Origin: RDXT01 sp033765305
Lineage (GTDB): Bacteria; Bacteroidota; Bacteroidia; J057
Assembly (NCBI GenBank): GCA_033765305.1
Contig: JANRID010000010.1
Location: 124,001-188,000, forward strand
Direction of reading: 5' to 3'
DNA length: 64,000 nucleotides
Both the position numbers and the translations under genes were made by a program. Positions 8,504 to 17,450 of the stretch are shown here, piece after piece. Below the pieces are notes generated by a model that worked only from the letters and a program-made list of their open reading frames with translations, was not told the origin of the DNA and made no database searches. How positions within the stretch are numbered: position 1 is the stretch's first letter; every line of letters begins with the position of its first letter.

Positions 8504-9963
8504 ACTGCCTCCGCCTGATCTGCCTGCTGCCGGCGCTCTGGCTGGCAGGCGCCCTGGCCGCCCAGCCGGCCGATACCCTGACGCTGGAGCAGACGGTCGC
8601 ACGCGCGCAGGCGCGCTCGCTGCCCGCCCTGCGGGCCTGCGCAGACCTGCTCCAGGCCGGCCTGCGCCACCGCAGCTTCCGCGCCGGCCTGCTGCCGCAG
8701 GTCGCGCTGAGCGGTTCGGTGCCGAATTTCATCAACACCTTCAGCCAGACGACCCAGCCCGACGGCACCATCGCCTTCCAGCGGATCACCTACAACAACT
8801 CCTCCCTCGCGCTGGAAGCCACCCAGGCCATCGCGCCGCTGGGCATGACGCTGTTTGTGCAGACCAGCCTCCAGCGCTACGACGACTTTCAGGCGGAGCT
8901 GCGGAGCTACAACGCTGTGCCTGTCCGGGCGGGCTTTGTGCAGCCGCTCTCAGCGTACAACCCGCTGCGCTGGCAGGCGCGCCTGGACCCGCTGCGCCTG
9001 CGCGAGGCGCAGAAGCAGTACCAGTTTGATCTGGAGGCGGTTCGCACGGCTGCGCAGCAGCTGTTTTTCGAGCTGCTGCTGGCGCAGATCGACGGCGAGC
9101 TGGCCGAGTCCAACCTGGCCATCAGCGAGACGCTGTATGCCATTGCGCAGGAGCGGTACGGGCTGGGAAAGATCTCGCAGAACGACCTGCTGCAGCTGGA
9201 GCTGGAGCGTGTCAATGCGCTCAAGGCCCGGCAGGACGCCGCACAGGCGGCGGACCAGGCGCGGGCGCAGCTGGCGGCCTTTCTGGGCGGGCCCATCGAA
9301 GGGCCGCTGCACCTCGTGGCGCCGCCTCCGGACAGCCTGCCGCCGGTGGATGCCGCCGATGCGCTGATGCTGGCGGCGGCCCGCCGCCCGGAATTCGAGA
9401 CCTGGCGCCGGAGCCGGATGGAAGCTGCCGAGCAGACAGCCCGCGCCCAGGCCCGGAACGGATTTCAGGCCACGATCCAGGCATCGGTGGGCACGGCGGG
9501 CAGCGCGGCGGCGCTGGCGCCGCTGTACCGGAGCCCCCAGCCGGAGCAGGCGGTGATGATGGAGCTGAGCATCCCCCTGCTCAACTGGGGCCGTGCCAAG
9601 GCCGAAACCGGCCTGATGCGCCAGGAGGAGGCCTATCTGGCCGCCTGGCAGGACCAGCAGCAGCAGCGCATGGAGCTCGATCTCCGCCAGACCCTGGCCG
9701 CCTGCGAACGCCTCCAGCGCGCCCTGCGGCTCGCCGCCCAGGCCGAAGACATCGCCCGGAGCCAGTCCGCCATTTCCCAGGCCCGGTACCGCCTCGGCGA
9801 AATCAGCACCACCGACCTGACCCTCAGCCTCCGCGCCCGCGACCTCGCCCGCCGCGCCTACGCCGCCAGCCTGCGCGACTACTGGCAGGCCCGGCAGTCG
9901 CTCCGCATGTTCACCCTCTACGACTTCGCCGCCGGAACCCCCATCTCCTATCCCGAACCCTGA
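8500..9963 (+). CDS. TolC-family outer-membrane efflux protein
   Basis: 487 residues with a signal peptide ending in ALAAQ (about residue 21). Two related long alpha-helical halves follow, as in the OEP/TolC family; each half forms part of the trimeric outer-membrane and periplasmic tunnel. Typical features are the TLEQTVARAQ start of the first helix, YGLGKISQNDLLQLELE and, as its repeat in the second half, YRLGEISTTDLTLSLRARD. It overlaps the adaptor gene by four bases (ATGA), so the two are probably translationally coupled. It is the exit duct of the ABC efflux system encoded downstream. Confidence 0.9.
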   Translation: MNCLRLICLLPALWLAGALAAQPADTLTLEQTVARAQARSLPALRACADLLQAGLRHRSFRAGLLPQVALSGSVPNFINTFSQTTQPDGTIAFQRITYNNSSLALEATQAIAPLGMTLFVQTSLQRYDDFQAELRSYNAVPVRAGFVQPLSAYNPLRWQARLDPLRLREAQKQYQFDLEAVRTAAQQLFFELLLAQIDGELAESNLAISETLYAIAQERYGLGKISQNDLLQLELERVNALKARQDAAQAADQARAQLAAFLGGPIEGPLHLVAPPPDSLPPVDAADALMLAAARRPEFETWRRSRMEAAEQTARAQARNGFQATIQASVGTAGSAAALAPLYRSPQPEQAVMMELSIPLLNWGRAKAETGLMRQEEAYLAAWQDQQQQRMELDLRQTLAACERLQRALRLAAQAEDIARSQSAISQARYRLGEISTTDLTLSLRARDLARRAYAASLRDYWQARQSLRMFTLYDFAAGTPISYPEP

Positions 9964-9987
9964 TCCAAACTCCGGCTCCGCTCAGCG

Positions 9988-10020
9988 CCCAAAACTCAAA
10001 ACCCAAAACCCAAAACTCCC
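9988..10020. repeat. Short A/C-rich tandem array in operon spacer
   Basis: The spacer between the TolC and ATPase genes contains CCCAAAACTC, then two AAAACCC-like units and AAAACTCCC, all variants of a 7-base AAAACYC unit. It is the only such low-complexity stretch in the operon. It may be a slippage product or a linker without function. No promoter of the type seen elsewhere in the window was found in the spacer. Confidence 0.5.
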
Positions 10021-10048
10021 CCGCTCAACACGTTCAACCGATGCTCCT

Positions 10049-10717
10049 ATGATCGCACTGCAAGACGTCCACAAGGTGTACCGAACGGACACCGTCGAAA
10101 CCCTGGCCCTGAACCGCATCAGCCTGCGGGTGGAAGCCGGCGAATTTGTCTCTGTCATGGGCCCCTCGGGCTGCGGCAAGAGCACCCTGCTCAACATCAT
10201 GGGCCTGCTCGACGAGCCGTCCAGCGGTGCGGTAAGCATCGCCGGGCAGCCCATCGGCACGTACAGCACGGCCCGGCTGGCGCGCTTCCGCAACGAGCAC
10301 CTGGGCTTCATTTTCCAGAGCTTCCACCTGATCAACGACCTGCGCGTGATCGACAATGTGGAGCTGCCGCTCATTTACCGCCGCGGGCTGAGCGCCTCCG
10401 AACGCCGCAAGCTGGCCGAAGCCGCCCTCGACCAGGTAGGCCTGCGCCACCGGATCCGGCATTTTCCGGGGCAATTGTCCGGCGGACAGAAACAGCGGGT
10501 GGCCATTGCCCGCGCCATCGCCGGCAATCCGAAAATCATCCTCGCCGACGAGCCGACGGGCAACCTCGACAGCGTCATGGGCCAGGAAATCATGGATATC
10601 CTCCTGCGCCTCAACCGCGAGGCCGGGGCTACCGTCGTCATGGTGACGCACGACGAGGGCATCGCCCGCCAAACCCACCGCCTGATCCGCATTTTCGACG
10701 GCAGCCAGGTTGCCTGA
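10049..10717 (+). CDS. ABC transporter ATP-binding protein (MacB/LolD type)
   Basis: 222 residues, a complete nucleotide-binding domain: Walker A GPSGCGKST (about residue 37), the Q-loop (FIFQSFHLINDL), signature LSGGQKQRVAIARAI, Walker B IILADEPTGNLDS, and the H-loop (VVMVTHDE). The MacB/LolD/FtsE subfamily is indicated by the ADEPTGNLDS and FIFQSFHL motifs and by the FtsX-type permeases that follow. It powers the tripartite exporter formed with the adaptor, TolC protein and permeases of the same operon. The ATG at 10049 follows an 85-base spacer. Confidence 0.93.
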   Translation: MIALQDVHKVYRTDTVETLALNRISLRVEAGEFVSVMGPSGCGKSTLLNIMGLLDEPSSGAVSIAGQPIGTYSTARLARFRNEHLGFIFQSFHLINDLRVIDNVELPLIYRRGLSASERRKLAEAALDQVGLRHRIRHFPGQLSGGQKQRVAIARAIAGNPKIILADEPTGNLDSVMGQEIMDILLRLNREAGATVVMVTHDEGIARQTHRLIRIFDGSQVA

Positions 10718-10737
10718 ACCTGTAATACCCCTGGGTT

Positions 10738-12069
10738 ATGCTGAAAAACTATCTGATTCTTGCCTGGAAGGTGCTCAGCCGCAAGAAATTCTTCACCTTC
10801 ATCAGCCTCTTCGGCATCAGTTTCACCCTGATGATCCTCACGGTGCTGGCGGCGTTCTTAGACGGGGAACTGGGCAGCCATGCGCCGATCACCCGGCAGA
10901 ACCGGCTCGTATTCATGGACCAGGTGGTGATGAAGCTGACCGTTCCGGACACGGTCCTGACCATCGACTCCACCCTGACAGGCGGGGTCATGCGCTACGA
11001 CACCACCATGGAGATCGGGGAGGAAACGCGGAACTACAGCGGCTCTGCTGCCAGCTACGGCATGCTGGACCGCTACCTGCGCGGGCTGCCCCACACTGCG
11101 GAGCAGACCTTTTACCATACGCAGACCTTCGATGTGTATCTGAACAGCACGAAATTCCCGGTGCAGACGATGTTTGCCGACGGCGCGTACTGGCGGGTGT
11201 TCGACTTCGAGTTCATCGAAGGCGGGGGCTTCCCGGATGCGGCGGTGACGGAACGAAGTCCGGTAGTGGTCATCAGCCGCACGGCGCGGCGGGCCTTTTT
11301 TGGCGGGGATGCGCCTGCCGTGGGGCAGGAGGTCGAGATCAACCGCACCCGTTTCCGGGTGGTGGGGGTGGTGGAGGATGTCAGCCGGTCCAAGAACTAC
11401 GCCCATGCCGATGCCTATATCCCGCTGACCTTCACGCGCGAGGGCGTGCTGCAGGAGGCGGGGCTGCAGGGGCCGTTTTCGGCTGCATTTCTGGCTGCAT
11501 CGCCCCAGGACCGGCAGCCGCTGAAGGATGAGATCAGGCGCAAGGCGCAGACCATTCCCATTCCCGATCCCGAGAACTACAATATGCTGGAGCTGGAAGG
11601 GAAAACGGTGTTCGAATCCTTCGCTACGGAGCTGTTTCAGGGCGAAGAAACGCCTGCGGCCATCGCGTGGTTTTTCGGCATCATCGGCGGGCTGGTGGCC
11701 TTGTTTATCCTGCTGCCTACCCTGAACCTCATCAGCATCAACGTGACCCGCATCCTGGAGCGCTCCTCCGAGATCGGCGTGCGGAAGGCCTTCGGGGCGC
11801 ATCCGCGCGACCTGCTGCTGCAGTTTGTGCTCGAAAACGTCCTGCTGACGCTGCTCGGCGGCCTGCTCGGATTTGGGCTGGCCCTGTGGCTGATCCAGGT
11901 GCTCAACAGCTCCCGCGCCCTGGGCAATATCGTGCTGGCCGTCAACTACAGCGTATTCGCCTACGGCCTGCTCATCACGCTCTTCTTCGGCATCCTGTCC
12001 GGGCTGCTGCCGGCCTGGCGCATGTCCCGCCTGCATGTGATTCAAGCCCTCAAACAATCCCCCGTATGA
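10738..12069 (+). CDS. ABC transporter permease, MacB/FtsX type (first of two)
   Basis: 443 residues. One transmembrane helix at about 17-40, a large periplasmic MacB-core-like domain (about 45-300), then three C-terminal helices from about residue 305, including IAWFFGIIGGLVALFILLP and the FtsX signature around RSSEIGVRKAFGAHPRDLLLQFVLEN. This is the mechanotransmission-type permease layout. It overlaps the next gene by ATGA at 12066-12069. Two different permease genes in a row suggest a heterodimeric transporter instead of the usual MacB homodimer (inference). Confidence 0.88.
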   Translation: MLKNYLILAWKVLSRKKFFTFISLFGISFTLMILTVLAAFLDGELGSHAPITRQNRLVFMDQVVMKLTVPDTVLTIDSTLTGGVMRYDTTMEIGEETRNYSGSAASYGMLDRYLRGLPHTAEQTFYHTQTFDVYLNSTKFPVQTMFADGAYWRVFDFEFIEGGGFPDAAVTERSPVVVISRTARRAFFGGDAPAVGQEVEINRTRFRVVGVVEDVSRSKNYAHADAYIPLTFTREGVLQEAGLQGPFSAAFLAASPQDRQPLKDEIRRKAQTIPIPDPENYNMLELEGKTVFESFATELFQGEETPAAIAWFFGIIGGLVALFILLPTLNLISINVTRILERSSEIGVRKAFGAHPRDLLLQFVLENVLLTLLGGLLGFGLALWLIQVLNSSRALGNIVLAVNYSVFAYGLLITLFFGILSGLLPAWRMSRLHVIQALKQSPV

Positions 12070-13232
12070 TCCGCCATCTGTTCAGCCTGATCTGGAACCG
12101 CAAGGGGCAGAATGCCCTGCTGATCCTGGAGGTGATCTTCGCGTCCATCATCCTCTTCGCCGTGATGAGCTTCGTGCTTTTCAACCTCGACCGCCTGCGG
12201 CAGCCGCTGGGCTTCGATACGAAGCCGGTATGGGCCATCTCCCTGCTGGTGCCGCCGGACACCGATTCGCTCGCCATCTCGGAAACCCGGGCCCGGCTCA
12301 AAACTGCGGTGCTCGATCTGCCGGGCGTCCAGACTGCGGCATTCAGCTCGTTCATCATTCCGTTCAGCGGCAATGTCTGGGTTTCGTCGAACACCGACAT
12401 GGGCTTCAATTTCCAGACCTGGACCAGTGCAGCGGGCGAAGGCTTCGCCGACGTGCTGGGGCTGCGCCTGACGGCGGGCCGGTGGCCCGAAGAGGCTGAT
12501 TATCAGGATAAATATCCGCCGCTGGTCGTCAATCAGCTGCTGGCCGACCGCTACTTCCGCGACAGCAGCATGGTAGGCCGCATCATCCGGCTGAACGGAG
12601 AGAAGCGGGTGCTGGGCGTCGTGGAGCATTACAAGCTCGAAGGGGAATTCGGGGCGGAAACCCCGATGTCTTTCCTGCCCCTGGAGCCGGGCGCCGACAA
12701 TGGCCTGGTGCTGCTTGTGCGTGCGGCAGATGATGCCGGCCCGGCCTTGGAGCAGTCGCTCGACCGGGCGGCCACCGACATCGCCAAGGGCTGGGATTTT
12801 CAGATCCAGCACCTGGACGAGATGCGCGAGCGCGACAGCCGCGAGGTCTGGGCACCGATGATTGCCTTGCTTTCCGTGTGCGCCTTTCTGGTGATCAATG
12901 TGGCGCTGGGCCTCTTCGGAGTGCTGATGTACAATATCAACCGCCGCCGGCCCGAAATCGGGCTGCGCATGGCCGCAGGCGCCTCGCCGAGGGCCATTGT
13001 GGGGCAGTTTATGCTGGAGCTGCTGATTCTGGCGGGCCTGGGGGTGCTGATCGCCTCCGTATTTGCCGTGCAGGTGCCGCTGCTCAACCTGATCGAGGTG
13101 CCGGGGAAAATTTACCTCCAAGCCGGCCTCGCCACCCTGGGCATTCTGTTTACGTTGGTAACAATCTGTACCTTGTACCCCAGTATCCAAGCCTCCCGGA
13201 TTCAGCCGGCGGCTGCTCTGCATGAAGACTAA
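12066..13232 (+). CDS. ABC transporter permease, MacB/FtsX type (second of two)
   Basis: 388 residues from the ATG at 12066; an open frame reaches further upstream but is only a shadow inside the first permease gene. Layout as in its neighbour: an N-terminal helix at about 20-40 (ALLILEVIFASIILFAVMSF), a periplasmic domain, and three C-terminal helices with the FtsX motif RRPEIGLRMAAGASPRAIVG. The periplasmic domain is shorter than in the first permease. It overlaps the stop of the first permease gene and the start of the response-regulator gene (11 bases), so all three are likely translated as one block. Confidence 0.87.
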   Translation: MIRHLFSLIWNRKGQNALLILEVIFASIILFAVMSFVLFNLDRLRQPLGFDTKPVWAISLLVPPDTDSLAISETRARLKTAVLDLPGVQTAAFSSFIIPFSGNVWVSSNTDMGFNFQTWTSAAGEGFADVLGLRLTAGRWPEEADYQDKYPPLVVNQLLADRYFRDSSMVGRIIRLNGEKRVLGVVEHYKLEGEFGAETPMSFLPLEPGADNGLVLLVRAADDAGPALEQSLDRAATDIAKGWDFQIQHLDEMRERDSREVWAPMIALLSVCAFLVINVALGLFGVLMYNINRRRPEIGLRMAAGASPRAIVGQFMLELLILAGLGVLIASVFAVQVPLLNLIEVPGKIYLQAGLATLGILFTLVTICTLYPSIQASRIQPAAALHED

Positions 13233-14592
13233 AGCCCTGATCCTGATCATCGACGATGATCCGGCGGTCTGCGCCTCCCTGAACCTGCTGTTCAGCCGGG
13301 CCGGCTTCGACACGCTCAGCGCGGCGGGGCCGGAGGAGGCGCTCACGGCGCTGCCGCGGCGCAGGCCCGATCTGGCGGTGCTGGATATGAATTTTTCGCT
13401 CGATACCAGCGGGCGGCAGGGCCTGGAGCTGCTTCGCGGGCTGCAGGCCCTGCATCCCGGCCTGCCCGTCATTCTGCTTACGGGCTGGGGCACCCTGGAC
13501 CTGGCCGTTGCCGGGATGAAGGCCGGTGCGGCCGATTTTCTCACCAAGCCCTGGGACAATGCCCGCCTGCTCGAATCGGCGCGCACCGCGCTGGCCCTGC
13601 GCGATGTGCCCGCCGCGGACGGCGGGCTCGACGAAAGCTTCGGCCGCATCGTCGGCCAGTCGGCGGCATTGAAATCGGTGCTGCAGGTGGCCCAGCGCGT
13701 CAGCCGCACCGATGCCAGCGTGCTCATCCTGGGCGAAAGCGGCACCGGCAAGGAACTCTTGGCCGAGGCCATCCATTTCGCCAGCCACCGGGCGCGGAAG
13801 CCTTTTGTCAAGGTCAACCTCGGCGGCATCAGCGCCAGCCTCTTCGAGAGCGAGATGTTCGGCCACAAGCGCGGTGCCTTCACCGGTGCCGTGGACGACC
13901 GCGAGGGCCGTTTCGAGCGGGCCGACGGCGGCACCATCTTCCTCGATGAGATCGGCGACCTCGATCCGGCCAGCCAGGTCAAGCTGCTGCGCGTGCTTCA
14001 GGACCAGACCTTTGAAAAGCTGGGCAGCAGCCAGCCCCGCAAGGTGAATGTGCGCATCATCAGCGCCACCCATGCCGGCCTCCAGGAGCGCGTGGGCGCC
14101 GGCGCCTTCCGCGAAGACCTTTTTTACCGCATCAACCTGATTACCCTCCAGCTCCCGTCCCTGCGCGACCGCCCGGGCGATATTCCCCTGCTGACCGATT
14201 TTTACCTCGGCAACCTCCGCGAGCTCTACAGCCTGCCCCGGCTTTCCATCACGCCTGCCGCCCGCCAGTGGCTGCAGGCGCAGCGGTTCCCCGGCAATAT
14301 CCGCCAGCTCAAAAACCTCGTGGAGCGGACGGTGCTGGTCTCGTCCCGGCAGGTGCTGGACCGCGAGGATTTCGAACGGCAGTATGACGCAGATGCAGCC
14401 CCTTCCGGGGTAATCCGCCTGCCGAAAGTGGGGGAAATCACCCTGGACGAACTGGAAAAGCAGATGATTCTCAAGGCGCTCGAACACCATCAGCACAATA
14501 TCCAGCGCGCAGCGCGGGCGCTGGGCATTACCCGTGCCGCGCTCTACCGCCGCCTGGCCAAGTACCAGATTCCCCATGACCCTCAAGGCTAA
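13222..14592 (+). CDS. Sigma-54-dependent response regulator (NtrC family)
   Basis: 456 residues in three domains. The receiver (1-125) has acidic residues Asp11-13, phospho-acceptor Asp55 (VLDMNF), Thr87 and Lys109. The AAA+ domain (about 140-370) has Walker A GESGTGKE at 171-178 and the sigma-54 contact loop GAFTGA at 218-223. A Fis-type helix-turn-helix closes the protein (IQRAARALGITRAALYRRL). All catalytic residues are present, so it should be a phosphorylation-controlled enhancer-binding activator of RpoN promoters. It overlaps the second permease gene by 11 bases and the kinase gene by 17 bases. The natural target is the operon's own promoter region, where tandem palindromes and a -24/-12-like element are seen. 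Confidence 0.93.
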   Translation: MKTKALILIIDDDPAVCASLNLLFSRAGFDTLSAAGPEEALTALPRRRPDLAVLDMNFSLDTSGRQGLELLRGLQALHPGLPVILLTGWGTLDLAVAGMKAGAADFLTKPWDNARLLESARTALALRDVPAADGGLDESFGRIVGQSAALKSVLQVAQRVSRTDASVLILGESGTGKELLAEAIHFASHRARKPFVKVNLGGISASLFESEMFGHKRGAFTGAVDDREGRFERADGGTIFLDEIGDLDPASQVKLLRVLQDQTFEKLGSSQPRKVNVRIISATHAGLQERVGAGAFREDLFYRINLITLQLPSLRDRPGDIPLLTDFYLGNLRELYSLPRLSITPAARQWLQAQRFPGNIRQLKNLVERTVLVSSRQVLDREDFERQYDADAAPSGVIRLPKVGEITLDELEKQMILKALEHHQHNIQRAARALGITRAALYRRLAKYQIPHDPQG

Positions 14593-15868
14593 GCTGCTCC
14601 TGTATCTGGCAGTGCTGCATCTGGCGCTCTTTGCGCTGGCCTGGCAGCTGCTGGAGAAGGCCTGGGTGCTGCTGGCCGAGGCAGTATTGGCAGCTTCTTT
14701 TTTCCTTGGCTGGCGTCTGGTGCAGCACTTTGGACGCCCGGAGGCCCTCATCCGCCAGGGGGTTGCTGCGCTGCGCGATCAGGATTTCCAGAACCGGCTG
14801 CTGCCGGTGGGATCGCCCGAACTGAACAGCCTGATCGAAGTGTACAACAGGCTGCTTGCGGCCCTCCGCGAAGAGCGGCAGTATGTGCAGGAGCAGCACT
14901 ATTATCTCGGAAAACTCATCGAAGCATCGCCGACCGGCATGCTGCTGCTCGACTACGACGACCGGCTCACGTATTTCAATCCGGCTGCAGGGCAGCTGAT
15001 GGGGCTGACAGAGTCCCTGCATGGAACGCCTCTGGAGCAGCTGCCGCACCCGCTGGCGCCGCTGCTCAAGGCGCTGCGCGCCGGGCAGCCGGAGGTCATT
15101 ACCCTGAACGGCAATGCCCAGTACAAATGCCATTCGGCTCAGTTTCTGCACCGCGGCTTTCAGCGCCGCTTTATGGTGATCGAGGAACTGACCCGCGAGC
15201 TGCTGGAGCATGAAAAAAAGGCCTACGGCAAGGTGATCCGCATGATGGCCCATGAGGTCAACAATACCGTCGGGGCGATCAATTCCATGCTGCATTCGGC
15301 GCTGGGCTTCGGCGAAGCACCCGGCGCTGCCGACTGGGAGCTGCTGCGCGGCAGCCTGGCCATCGCAGCAGCACGCAACGATTCGATGAACCGGTTCATG
15401 CAGAATTTTTCCCGCGTCATCCGCGTGCCGGAGCCCCGCCGGGAGCAGGCCTCTGCCACCGGCCTGGCGGAGCGCTGCTGCCGCCTCATCCAGGCCGATG
15501 CGGTGCAGCGGGGAATCGTCCTTTCGGCTGAGCTGCCGGACGCGCCGGTCACGGCGCTGATGGATACCGGCCTGATGGAGCAGGCCCTGCTCAACATCCT
15601 CCGCAATGCCCTCGAAGCCGCCGGCCCCGGCGGCGAAGTCCGCCTGACTGCCGGCAGCCAGCCGCCCCGGCTGGCCGTCTGGAACAATGGCCCCGGCATC
15701 CCGCCGGACGTAGCCAGCCAGCTCTTTACCCCGTTTTTCAGCACCAAGCCCCAGGGACAGGGCATCGGACTCACCCTTGTGCGCGAAATTCTGGGCCGGC
15801 ACGGCTTTGCCTTCAGCCTCGAAACCCAGCCCGATGGCTGGACGGTATTCCGCATCGATCTCCAATGA
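14576..15868 (+). CDS. Membrane sensor histidine kinase
   Basis: 430 residues from the ATG at 14576. Two N-terminal membrane helices (about 5-50) enclose almost no periplasmic loop, so the signal is probably sensed in or near the membrane. A linker and a PAS-like domain follow (LIEASPTGMLLLDYDDRLTYF). The HisKA-type helix carries the phospho-acceptor in MMAHEVNNTVGAINSML. The ATPase domain has an N-box (NILRNALEAAG), a G1 box (WNNGPGIPP) and a G2 box (GIGLTLVREILGRHG). It is the cognate partner of the sigma-54 regulator, whose gene it overlaps by 17 bases. Together they probably sense envelope stress or the transporter's substrate. Confidence 0.9.
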   Translation: MTLKAKLLLYLAVLHLALFALAWQLLEKAWVLLAEAVLAASFFLGWRLVQHFGRPEALIRQGVAALRDQDFQNRLLPVGSPELNSLIEVYNRLLAALREERQYVQEQHYYLGKLIEASPTGMLLLDYDDRLTYFNPAAGQLMGLTESLHGTPLEQLPHPLAPLLKALRAGQPEVITLNGNAQYKCHSAQFLHRGFQRRFMVIEELTRELLEHEKKAYGKVIRMMAHEVNNTVGAINSMLHSALGFGEAPGAADWELLRGSLAIAAARNDSMNRFMQNFSRVIRVPEPRREQASATGLAERCCRLIQADAVQRGIVLSAELPDAPVTALMDTGLMEQALLNILRNALEAAGPGGEVRLTAGSQPPRLAVWNNGPGIPPDVASQLFTPFFSTKPQGQGIGLTLVREILGRHGFAFSLETQPDGWTVFRIDLQ

Positions 15869-15886
15869 GGGAAACCTGCATGCAAG

Positions 15887-15917
15887 TTGCTGCGTATCGC
15901 TCCTGCACGTAACTTCG
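15887..15917 (+). promoter_or_regulatory. Promoter of proS (Bacteroidota -33/-7 type)
   Basis: TTG at 15887-15889, 20 bases, then TAACTTCG at 15910-15917, a match to the Bacteroidota pattern TTG ... TAnnTTTG with C for T at the seventh base. The ATG of proS lies 23 bases downstream. The same spacing of exactly 20 recurs at four other genes in this window. Confidence 0.65.
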
Positions 15918-15940
15918 CAGCCGGTTCACACCCCACTTCT

Positions 15941-17419
15941 ATGGCTGAAAAACTCACTTCCCGAGCTGAAGACTACTCCCGGTGGTACATCGATATTGTA
16001 CGCCGGGCAGATCTGGCCGATTACTCCGATGTGCGGGGCTGTATGGTCATCAAGCCCTACGGCTATGCCATCTGGGAGCGGATGCAGCGCATCCTGGACG
16101 ACCGGTTCAAGGAAACCGGCCACGTCAACGCGTATTTTCCGCTCTTCATCCCCAAGAGTTTTCTCAGCCGCGAAGCCGCCCACGTGGAGGGCTTCGCCAA
16201 GGAATGCGCCGTGGTGACCCACTACCGCCTGAAGTCCGACGGGCAGGGCGGGGTGGTGGTGGATCCGGAAGCGAAGCTGGAGGAAGAACTCATCGTCCGG
16301 CCTACTTCGGAGACCATCATCTGGAGCACCTATAAAAACTGGATCCAGTCCTACCGGGACCTGCCGCTGCTCATCAACCAGTGGGCCAATGTCGTCCGCT
16401 GGGAAATGCGCACGCGCCTCTTCCTCCGCACGGCGGAATTCCTCTGGCAGGAAGGCCATACCGCGCATGCGACCGAGCGGGAAGCCATCGAAGAGGCGGA
16501 GCGGATGCTGCACGTATACGCGGATTTTGCGGAGGGGGTGCTGGCCATGCCGGTGATCCGGGGGGTCAAGACGCCCAATGAGCGCTTCGCCGGTGCCGTG
16601 GAGACCTATTGCATCGAAGGCATGATGCAGGACGGCAAGGCGCTCCAGGCGGGCACCTCGCATTTCCTGGGCCAGAATTTCGCCAAGGCCTTCGACGTGA
16701 CCTTCGCCAACAGAGACAACCAGCTCGAATACGTCTGGGCCACCTCCTGGGGCGTGAGCACCCGCCTCATGGGCGCGCTGGTGATGACCCACTCCGACGA
16801 CGCAGGCCTCGTCCTGCCGCCGGTACTGGCACCGCATCAGGTGGTGATCGTGCCGATCTACCGCAAGGATGAGGAGCGTTTGCGGATCGTGGAAAAATGC
16901 CACAGCATCGCCGCATCGCTGCGGGCGCAGGGCATCCGCGTAAAAGTGGACGACGACGACACGAAGAAGCCCGGCTGGAAATTCAACGAATGGGAACTCA
17001 AGGGCGTGCCCGTGCGGCTGGCCCTCGGCCCGCGCGACCTGGATCAGGATCAGATCGAAGTGGCGCGCCGCGATACCCAGACCAAGGAAACCGTCGGCCT
17101 GAGCGGCGATTTCACGGCGTATGTGCAGGACCTGCTCGATACCATCCAGCAGAATCTCTTCCAGAAAGCGCTGGACCTGCGCACGCGCATGACGCGCGAA
17201 GTCAGCACCTGGGATGAGTTTGCCGCCGCAGTCAACGAGCCCATGCCGGGCTTTCTGTCCGCGCACTGGGACGGGACGGCAGAGACCGAAGCCAAAATCA
17301 AGGAGCTGACGGGCGCCACCATCCGCTGCATCCCGCTGGACAATCCGCAGGAAGCGGGTGCCTGCATTCTGACCGGAAACCCTTCGAAGCAGCGCGTGCT
17401 CTTCGCCGTAGCCTACTGA
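15941..17419 (+). CDS. proS: Proline--tRNA ligase (type 3, archaeal/eukaryote-like)
   Basis: 492 residues from the ATG at 15941, the usual length of the shorter ProRS form without an editing insertion. Class II motifs are visible: motif 1 around DYSDVRGCMVIKPYGYAIWE, motif 2 RPTSETIIW and later VRWEMRTRLFLRTAEFLWQEGH, motif 3 near ATSWGVSTRLMGALVMTHSD. The anticodon-binding domain starts near 290 (HQVVIVPIY) and the C-terminal zinc-binding-like domain follows. It charges tRNA-Pro in the cytoplasm. The upstream in-frame ATG at 15887 lies inside the promoter and is rejected. Followed after 31 bases by truB. Confidence 0.95.
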   Translation: MAEKLTSRAEDYSRWYIDIVRRADLADYSDVRGCMVIKPYGYAIWERMQRILDDRFKETGHVNAYFPLFIPKSFLSREAAHVEGFAKECAVVTHYRLKSDGQGGVVVDPEAKLEEELIVRPTSETIIWSTYKNWIQSYRDLPLLINQWANVVRWEMRTRLFLRTAEFLWQEGHTAHATEREAIEEAERMLHVYADFAEGVLAMPVIRGVKTPNERFAGAVETYCIEGMMQDGKALQAGTSHFLGQNFAKAFDVTFANRDNQLEYVWATSWGVSTRLMGALVMTHSDDAGLVLPPVLAPHQVVIVPIYRKDEERLRIVEKCHSIAASLRAQGIRVKVDDDDTKKPGWKFNEWELKGVPVRLALGPRDLDQDQIEVARRDTQTKETVGLSGDFTAYVQDLLDTIQQNLFQKALDLRTRMTREVSTWDEFAAAVNEPMPGFLSAHWDGTAETEAKIKELTGATIRCIPLDNPQEAGACILTGNPSKQRVLFAVAY

Positions 17420-17450
17420 ACCTGTGCGGGCCTTGCCCGCCGTATCTGCC

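Noticed and set aside
9988..10020. AAAACCC array as a telomere-like or replication element
   Set aside because: Only a few imperfect units within an operon spacer, and no other sign of a chromosome end or origin.
12042..13982. 646-codon minus-strand frame opposite permease and regulator genes
   Set aside because: Antisense to two firmly identified genes and of Ser/Arg/Pro-rich shadow composition.
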